Shown: one piece after another, positions 59,376 to 64,000 of the stretch | Numbering within the stretch: the stretch's first letter is position 1 | Layout: every line of letters begins with the position of its first letter | Assembly: GCA_913775315.1 (NCBI GenBank) | Contig: CAJYIX010000019.1 | Coordinates: forward strand, 1 to 64,000 | From: an uncultured Sphingomonas sp. | Lineage (GTDB): Bacteria > Pseudomonadota > Alphaproteobacteria > Sphingomonadales > Sphingomonadaceae | Direction: 5' to 3' | Length of the DNA: 64,000 nt | Made by a program: the position numbers and the translations under genes | Notes under the pieces: generated by a model | What the model saw: the letters and a program-made list of their open reading frames with translations, nothing else | What the model was told of the DNA's origin: nothing | Database searches by the model: none

Positions 59376-61661
59376 ATGAAGCAGCATGACGACAAGCCCG
59401 AGATCGAGCCGTTCGAGGGGCCTGCCGGTGGCTGGGGTTCGGTGCGCAGCCTTGCCGACATCCTGCCGCGCGAGCGAGTGAAGCCGTCCGCGCTCGCCGA
59501 GCTTGCCCGCCAGAACAAACCCGACGGCTTCCAGTGCACGAGCTGCGCCTGGGCCAAGTCGGACAAGCCGCTGACGTTCGAGTTCTGCGAGGAGGGCGGC
59601 AAGGCGACGGCGTGGGAGCTGACCAGCCATCGCACCACGCCCGACTTCTTCCGAGCGCATAGCCTGACCGACCTGCGCAAATGGACCGACTATGAGTTGG
59701 AGCAGCACGGCCGCCTCACCCACCCGCTGCGCTACGATCCCGCCACCGACCGCTATGTCGCGTGCGACTGGGACGAGGCGTTCGACCATATTGCCGCCGA
59801 GCTCAAAGCGATCGACCCGAAGTCGGCGGTCTTCTACGCCTCCGGACGGGCGAGCCTCGAGACCTCGTACATGTGGGCGCTGATGGCGCGCATGTACGGC
59901 AACCAGAACCTGCCCGACAGCTCGAACATGTGCCACGAATCGACGTCAGTGGGGCTGAAAGCGGCGATCGGCGAGGCGGTCGGCCCGACCCGGCTCGAGG
60001 ACTTCGAGCATGCCGACGCGATCTTCTTCTTCGGGCAGAATGTCGGGTCGAACGCGCCGCGGATGCTCCATCCGCTGCGCGATGCGAGAAAGCGCGGCTG
60101 CGAGATCGTCGTATTCAACCCCTTGCGCGAACGCGGCCTCGAACGCTTCACCGATCCCCAGAACCCGCGCGAGATGCTGATGCGCGACGAGACGCGCATC
60201 GCCACGCAGTACCACCAGCTCCGCGCCGGCGGCGACATCGCCGCGATGACCGGCATCGCCAAGCTGCTGATCGAATGGGACGATGCCGCAAAGGCGTCGG
60301 GCGGCGAGCGCGTGCTCGACTGGCCGTTCCTCGAACAGCATTGCCACGATGTCGAGCCGTTCCTAGACGCGGTCCGCGCTGCCGACTGGGACGAAATTGT
60401 CCGTGAAAGCGGCCTCGACAAATGGGCGATCGAGGAAGCGGCCAAGGTCTATGCCAGGTCGAAGGCGGTGATGGCGATCTACGGCATGGGCCTGACACAG
60501 CATGTGAAGGGCGTCGACAACGTCCGCATGGTCGTCAACCTGCTCCTCCTGCGCGGCAACATCGGCAAGCCGGGTGCCGGCCCCACGCCCGTGCGTGGCC
60601 ATTCGAACGTACAGGGTCAGCGGACGGTCGGCATTACCGAAAAGACCGAGCTTGCCCCGGTCGAGAAGCTCAAGGAGCTCTATGGCTTCGACCCGCCCAC
60701 CGAAAAGGGGCTGGATACGGTCGAGACATGCCACGGGATCATGGACGGATCGGTGCGCGCGTTCATCGGGCTGGGCGGCAACTTCATCCGCGCGGTTGCG
60801 GACACGGGCCCGATCGAGGCGGCGTGGCACAAGCTGCGCCTGTCGGTGCAGATCGCGACCAAGCTCAACCGCAACCACCTGTTCCCCGGCGAGGTGACCT
60901 ACCTCCTCCCCTGCCTCGGCCGGATCGAGCGCGACGAGCAGGCGACGGGTCCGCAGTCGGTCAGCGTGGAGGATTCGACGAGCTGCATTCACGGCTCCTA
61001 CGGCCGCGTCGATCCCGCCAGTGAGCATCTGAAGTCCGAGCCCTATATCGTCGGCGCGATCGCCAAGCGGCTGGTGCCGCATAACCCCGCGGTCGACTGG
61101 GATGCGTGGGTGGGCGACTATTCGCTGGTCCGCGACGCGATCGAGCGAACCTATCCGGAGAAGTTCAAGGACTTCAACAAGCGCATGTGGCAACCCGGCG
61201 GCTTCTGGAAGGGCAACAAGGCGGCCGAGCGTGTCTGGCAGACCGAAAGCGGCAAGGCCGAGTTCTTCGTGCCGACGACCCTCAACGCCACCGGCTTCGA
61301 CGATGCCGAGGGGCTGTTCCGGCTGATGACGCTCCGCTCGAACGACCAGTTCAACACCACCGTCTATGGCTATCACGACCGCTTCCGCGGGATCAAAGGC
61401 ACGCGCGAGGTGCTGATGATGAACAAGGCGGACATCGCGGCGCAGGGGCTGGCCGAAGGGCAACGTGTGGCGCTGGCGACCGACTATGGTGACGGGGTCG
61501 AGCGGCGGCTCGATAACCTGCTGGTCACGCCCTACGACATTCCGCGCGGATGCCTGGGCGCCTATTATCCGGAAGCGAACGTGCTGATCCCGCTGGACCA
61601 CCATGCCGAGGTCAGCCACGTCCTCGCGGCCAAGTCGGTGCCGGTGCGGATCGTCGCCTGA
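59376..61661 (+). CDS. YdeP/FdhF-like molybdopterin oxidoreductase
   Basis: This 761-residue protein belongs to the formate-dehydrogenase alpha-like group (TIGR01701, YdeP). It has a short N-terminal CTSC motif (Cys54, Cys57) in place of a full Fe-S-binding four-Cys cluster. The molybdenum-cofactor domains show SSNMCHESTSVGLK (Cys187, probable metal ligand), FFGQNVGSNAPR, RGHSNVQGQRTVG and LRSNDQFNTTVYGYHDR. ATG at 59376 has GAAGGA seven bases upstream. No FdhD or other subunit is adjacent. YdeP is linked to acid resistance in E. coli; the substrate is unknown. Confidence 0.92.
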   Translation: MKQHDDKPEIEPFEGPAGGWGSVRSLADILPRERVKPSALAELARQNKPDGFQCTSCAWAKSDKPLTFEFCEEGGKATAWELTSHRTTPDFFRAHSLTDLRKWTDYELEQHGRLTHPLRYDPATDRYVACDWDEAFDHIAAELKAIDPKSAVFYASGRASLETSYMWALMARMYGNQNLPDSSNMCHESTSVGLKAAIGEAVGPTRLEDFEHADAIFFFGQNVGSNAPRMLHPLRDARKRGCEIVVFNPLRERGLERFTDPQNPREMLMRDETRIATQYHQLRAGGDIAAMTGIAKLLIEWDDAAKASGGERVLDWPFLEQHCHDVEPFLDAVRAADWDEIVRESGLDKWAIEEAAKVYARSKAVMAIYGMGLTQHVKGVDNVRMVVNLLLLRGNIGKPGAGPTPVRGHSNVQGQRTVGITEKTELAPVEKLKELYGFDPPTEKGLDTVETCHGIMDGSVRAFIGLGGNFIRAVADTGPIEAAWHKLRLSVQIATKLNRNHLFPGEVTYLLPCLGRIERDEQATGPQSVSVEDSTSCIHGSYGRVDPASEHLKSEPYIVGAIAKRLVPHNPAVDWDAWVGDYSLVRDAIERTYPEKFKDFNKRMWQPGGFWKGNKAAERVWQTESGKAEFFVPTTLNATGFDDAEGLFRLMTLRSNDQFNTTVYGYHDRFRGIKGTREVLMMNKADIAAQGLAEGQRVALATDYGDGVERRLDNLLVTPYDIPRGCLGAYYPEANVLIPLDHHAEVSHVLAAKSVPVRIVA

Positions 61662-61667
61662 CGGATG

Positions 61668-61696
61668 GGCGTCGGCGCGGTCAGCGCGCCGACGCC
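61668..61696. terminator. Perfect 12-bp hairpin at the converging ends of the oxidoreductase and cytochrome genes
   Basis: GGCGTCGGCGCG and CGCGCCGACGCC pair perfectly with a 5-nt loop. It starts 7 bp after the oxidoreductase stop and overlaps the last codons of the converging cytochrome gene (stop at 61681). It may end both transcripts. Confidence 0.55.
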
Positions 61697-62718
61697 AATG
61701 CCTTTGCGAGCGGGTCGATCTGCTCCTCGGGAATGCGGCGTGCGATCACCGGCATCGTTGCGTGCGGCTTGCGCGCATCGACGATCTTTTCGTCCCCGCG
61801 CCAGTTCGTCAGGCGATCGGCCACATAGGTCGCCTTCTGCCCCACAATCAGCGGATACGACTTGCCCGGCGCATGGCAGCTCGAACAGGCAGGTAATTGA
61901 TCGTTACGCCGCCCGGTCGTCAGCAACGGGTGCGTCGCCGGCAGCGCTACGTCGCGCAGCCCCGGCATCGCCGCATAATGCCCGGCCAGCGCGCGCATCT
62001 CGGCGGGCGTCAGCGCGGCGGCGGCCACCTGCATCACCCCGCTCGCCCGGTGCCCGGCGGCATAGCGGCGAAGCGCGCCCTCCAGATAATCGGCCTTCTG
62101 CCCCGCCAGCACCGGCACGTCCGGACCGCGGCCCAGGCCGTTCGTGCCATGACACCCGGCACAGCTTTCGATCAGGCCGGGCCGCAAGCCGGCGACCGGC
62201 GCCACGCCCCGCACCTCGGTCAGTGCGCGATACTGAGCAGGCGTCATCGTCGGCAGGCGGCGGACGAACGCCACCATCCGCCTGATCTCGTCGGGCCGCC
62301 CTTCCGCGCCCCAGGCGGGCATGCCCGAATATTTGACGCCGTGCTCGAGGATCCAGAAGATCTGGCGGTCGGTCCACTCCTTGGCATTGACCGACAGGCT
62401 CGGCGCGGGCGGCATCGCCTTTTGCATCACGGGGTTCGGGCGGACGCCGGGCGCGCCGTGACAGCTTGCGCATGCCTGCTTGAAATGGCCGGCGGCGCTG
62501 ACGAGGCCGGCGTCGTCGCGCACCCGCTCCGGCGTCTGGAACGCGCTGTACGTCTTGACCGAATTGCGCATGACCCAGTGGAGGAACCACTCGGTCACCT
62601 TCCAGTGCCCCGACGACGCGGCGATCTGGAACATCCCCGACCAGGCGAACGCCATGCCGGCGGCGAAGATCGCCAGCAGCGTGAGGATCACACGCTTCCA
62701 GGTGATGCGGATCATCAT
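61681..62718 (-). CDS. Membrane-anchored three-haem cytochrome c
   Basis: This 345-residue protein has an N-terminal membrane anchor (RVILTLLAIFAAGMAFAWSGMF) and three c-type haem sites: CASCH (83-87), CAGCH (186-190) and CSSCH (278-282). The two C-terminal domains resemble the diheme c4 type and the first a cytochrome c6-like or cbb3-type domain. It probably carries electrons to the cytochrome oxidase encoded upstream. ATG at 62718 overlaps the ctaG stop by 4 bp; ATG at 62715 is the alternative. It is the last gene of the minus-strand oxidase operon. Confidence 0.9.
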   Translation of the reverse strand: MMIRITWKRVILTLLAIFAAGMAFAWSGMFQIAASSGHWKVTEWFLHWVMRNSVKTYSAFQTPERVRDDAGLVSAAGHFKQACASCHGAPGVRPNPVMQKAMPPAPSLSVNAKEWTDRQIFWILEHGVKYSGMPAWGAEGRPDEIRRMVAFVRRLPTMTPAQYRALTEVRGVAPVAGLRPGLIESCAGCHGTNGLGRGPDVPVLAGQKADYLEGALRRYAAGHRASGVMQVAAAALTPAEMRALAGHYAAMPGLRDVALPATHPLLTTGRRNDQLPACSSCHAPGKSYPLIVGQKATYVADRLTNWRGDEKIVDARKPHATMPVIARRIPEEQIDPLAKALASAR

Positions 62719-63308
62719 GCGCTCGCCTCTCGCCCCATCAGCAGTTTGGCGAGGAGCGCCAGCCCGCCCGCCATATAGCTGGCCGCGCCGATCATCAGCA
62801 TCACCACGCCGCCCAGTTGCTGGTCGGCGAGCGGATCGAGCCCGTGGTGCATCGTCATGTCCTGATAGAGCGGCCGCGGCGCCAGGCCGATCAGCGCGCC
62901 GAGAAGCGTCATGTGCATGGAGGTGAGGAGGAGGGCGCCGATCCCGCTCGCCCGATTGCCCGCGGCGAAGGCCGCGCTCCAGAGCGCAAAGCCGGCGGCG
63001 AGATACATCGCCTGCTCCAGCACCATTGCGCCGCGCGACATCGCCGCCCATTCGCGCGCGGCGGGCAGGTGCCAGCTCCAGACGATGACGAGCTCCGCCA
63101 GCATCGCCCCCATCGGCGTGACGAGTCGCGGCCAGCGCGCAGCGGGATCGGCACGGGTGCCCGAAAGCCCCGCAGCGATCAGTGGCGCGGCGACCGCGAC
63201 CGCGAGCATGTGCCCCGCCATATGCCCCGTCATGCCGAGCCCGCCCGCGGCGAGCCACCAGCCGAACGGCAGCGTCGCCGCACCGAGGCCGAGCATCCCT
63301 CGCCTCAC
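62715..63308 (-). CDS. ctaG: Cytochrome c oxidase assembly protein CtaG (caa3 type)
   Basis: This polytopic membrane protein of about 197 residues matches the caa3_CtaG family (PF09678), needed for copper delivery and assembly of caa3-type oxidases. Features are GMTGHMAGHMLAVAVAAPLIAAG, VIVWSWHLPAAREWAAMS, LLTSMHMTLLGALIGLAPRPLY and QLGGVVMLMIGAASYMAGG. GTG at 63308 overlaps the upstream stop by 4 bp; ATG at 63296 (MLGLGAAT), with GAGG ahead, is nearly as good. It is in the oxidase operon between a small membrane protein and the cytochrome c. Confidence 0.85.
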   Translation of the reverse strand: MRRGMLGLGAATLPFGWWLAAGGLGMTGHMAGHMLAVAVAAPLIAAGLSGTRADPAARWPRLVTPMGAMLAELVIVWSWHLPAAREWAAMSRGAMVLEQAMYLAAGFALWSAAFAAGNRASGIGALLLTSMHMTLLGALIGLAPRPLYQDMTMHHGLDPLADQQLGGVVMLMIGAASYMAGGLALLAKLLMGREASA

Positions 63309-63685
63309 CGGCAATCCCCGATGAACACGACCGGGAGCGCCGTGAAGATCACCGCGACGAAGCTGAGTCCCGACAGCAGCAGAGTCGACTTGGCGAGAAA
63401 TCGCAGCCGGTCGATGTCCGTCGATTCCTCGTGCGGCGGCGCATCGCCCGGCACGCGCGACTGATGCCATGCGATCCAGCCGGAAGCTAGGATGACGAGC
63501 AGCGCCGCGACGGTGCCGGCGACGAACAGCCAGGGGAACGTCGCAAACTGTCCGACCTTGGCGCAATTGATCGCCGCCCAGAGGTACGCGAACAGGAAAT
63601 GCGCCGCCCATGTTGTGGGCGGCACGATCAGCGTCCACAGCGTGACGCGCAGGCGCGCGGCCCAGCCGGGCAGCCCGCGCTTCAC
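63305..63685 (-). CDS. Small membrane protein of the oxidase operon
   Basis: This 126-residue protein has three hydrophobic segments (about 16-38, 50-71, 97-119) with a charged loop containing HEESTDIDRLRFLAK between the last two. I do not recognise a named family. Tight 4-bp overlaps on both sides, with the oxidase subunit upstream and ctaG downstream, place it in the oxidase operon. It may be a small structural or assembly subunit. Confidence 0.75.
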   Translation of the reverse strand: MKRGLPGWAARLRVTLWTLIVPPTTWAAHFLFAYLWAAINCAKVGQFATFPWLFVAGTVAALLVILASGWIAWHQSRVPGDAPPHEESTDIDRLRFLAKSTLLLSGLSFVAVIFTALPVVFIGDCR

Positions 63686-64000
63686 GACACCCCCGGAAAC
63701 AGCCCGATCGTCGCATAGGTGACGATCGCGGTGAGCGCGAAGAAGTGCATATAGACGGTGATGTTGCGCACATCGGCGTCATATTTTGGCGTCATCCGCC
63801 CGGCGATGCTGCGCGCCAGCGTATAGCCCTGCATGACGACCGCGACCGCGGAATGTGCCGCGGTCCAGGCCGCCAGCGTCCACACAATCGCGGGATAGAC
63901 GTGGCTTTCCGGGTCCATCCCCGACAGCCACGGCCCGGCCAGCCCCGCATAGACGCCGTACGCGCTGAACGCCGCGCCCGCCGCCAGTGCCATGCGCGCG
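63682..64000 (-). CDS. Cytochrome c oxidase subunit (subunit I/III fusion C-terminus), 5' end cut
   Basis: This frame runs off the window end. The visible 105 residues end an integral membrane protein with segments VYPAIVWTLAAWTAAHSAVAVVMQGY and NITVYMHFFALTAIVTYATIGLF. The pattern, with a penultimate charged loop and a last helix containing YMHFF, fits the subunit III-like C-terminus of fused CtaD/CtaE proteins. The match is to position and topology rather than to a complete domain. The downstream ctaG and cytochrome c support the oxidase assignment. Confidence 0.72.
   Translation of the reverse strand, partial: ARMALAAGAAFSAYGVYAGLAGPWLSGMDPESHVYPAIVWTLAAWTAAHSAVAVVMQGYTLARSIAGRMTPKYDADVRNITVYMHFFALTAIVTYATIGLFPGVS

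Overview
The window is a high-GC, gene-dense chromosomal segment of an alphaproteobacterium, most likely a sphingomonad (Sphingomonas or close kin). The evidence is two large TonB-dependent receptors with sphingomonad-style signal peptides, a De Ley-Doudoroff dgoK-dgoA pair, an HprK-related kinase cassette, the rsmI/yraN/lppC cluster, a pyrB-pyrC' pair, and very frequent 1-bp and 4-bp start/stop overlaps. I saw no tRNA, rRNA, CRISPR array, insertion sequence or prophage. No gene-free stretch exceeds 300 bp; the longest (52443-52711, 55046-55263, 31584-31801) hold repeats or possible control signals.

Layout. 1-3215 (-): gatC-gatA-gatB, with gatB cut by the window edge. 3316-7151: a DUF3089 hydrolase with ruvX, a lipase-like hydrolase with a TIGR02117 membrane protein, and phhA. 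7124-10629 (-): a REC-GGDEF-EAL protein and a histidine kinase, a probable cyclic-di-GMP signalling pair. 10690-12654: a secreted S9 peptidase. 12735-24523: a polysaccharide utilisation locus with an FCD/GntR regulator, dgoK-dgoA, four GH43 enzymes (one a clear endo-arabinanase), a GH5-like enzyme, an exported aldose epimerase and a TonB receptor. It fits uptake and breakdown of arabinan or arabinogalactan-type pectin side chains, with galactose passing through KDPGal. 24598-28928: glmU-glmS, gph and a GNAT enzyme.

29034-31583 (-) is the most unusual block. A four-gene operon encodes a 140-residue Tat-exported protein of unknown family, a PqqD-like peptide chaperone, an HprK-related kinase and a nucleotidyltransferase. 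This looks like a peptide or protein phospho-modification system, with the Tat protein as candidate substrate.

31802-42012: TraB/GumN, DedA, gshB, yraN-rsmI with a divergent lppC-type lipoprotein, MobA-like-xdhC, glpQ, a small lipoprotein, and pyrB with a dihydroorotase-like subunit that lacks its metal site. 42043-45740: an orphan ParA ATPase and a ribbon-helix-helix partner between two SPOR-domain proteins, a possible division-linked positioning module. 45826-52015: serB, miaA, ilvB-ilvN-ilvC and a YceI protein. 52041-58372: a BLUF photosensor, leuA, folE, a second TonB receptor and a SWIB-domain protein. 58461-61661: an MpaB-type oxygenase and a YdeP-type molybdopterin oxidoreductase. 61681-64000 (-): the end of a cytochrome oxidase operon with a small membrane protein, CtaG and a three-haem cytochrome c.

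A family of paired, inverted intergenic repeats resembling REPINs recurs across the window (28951, 31671, 39671, 45752, 50152, with single copies at 36755 and 49598).
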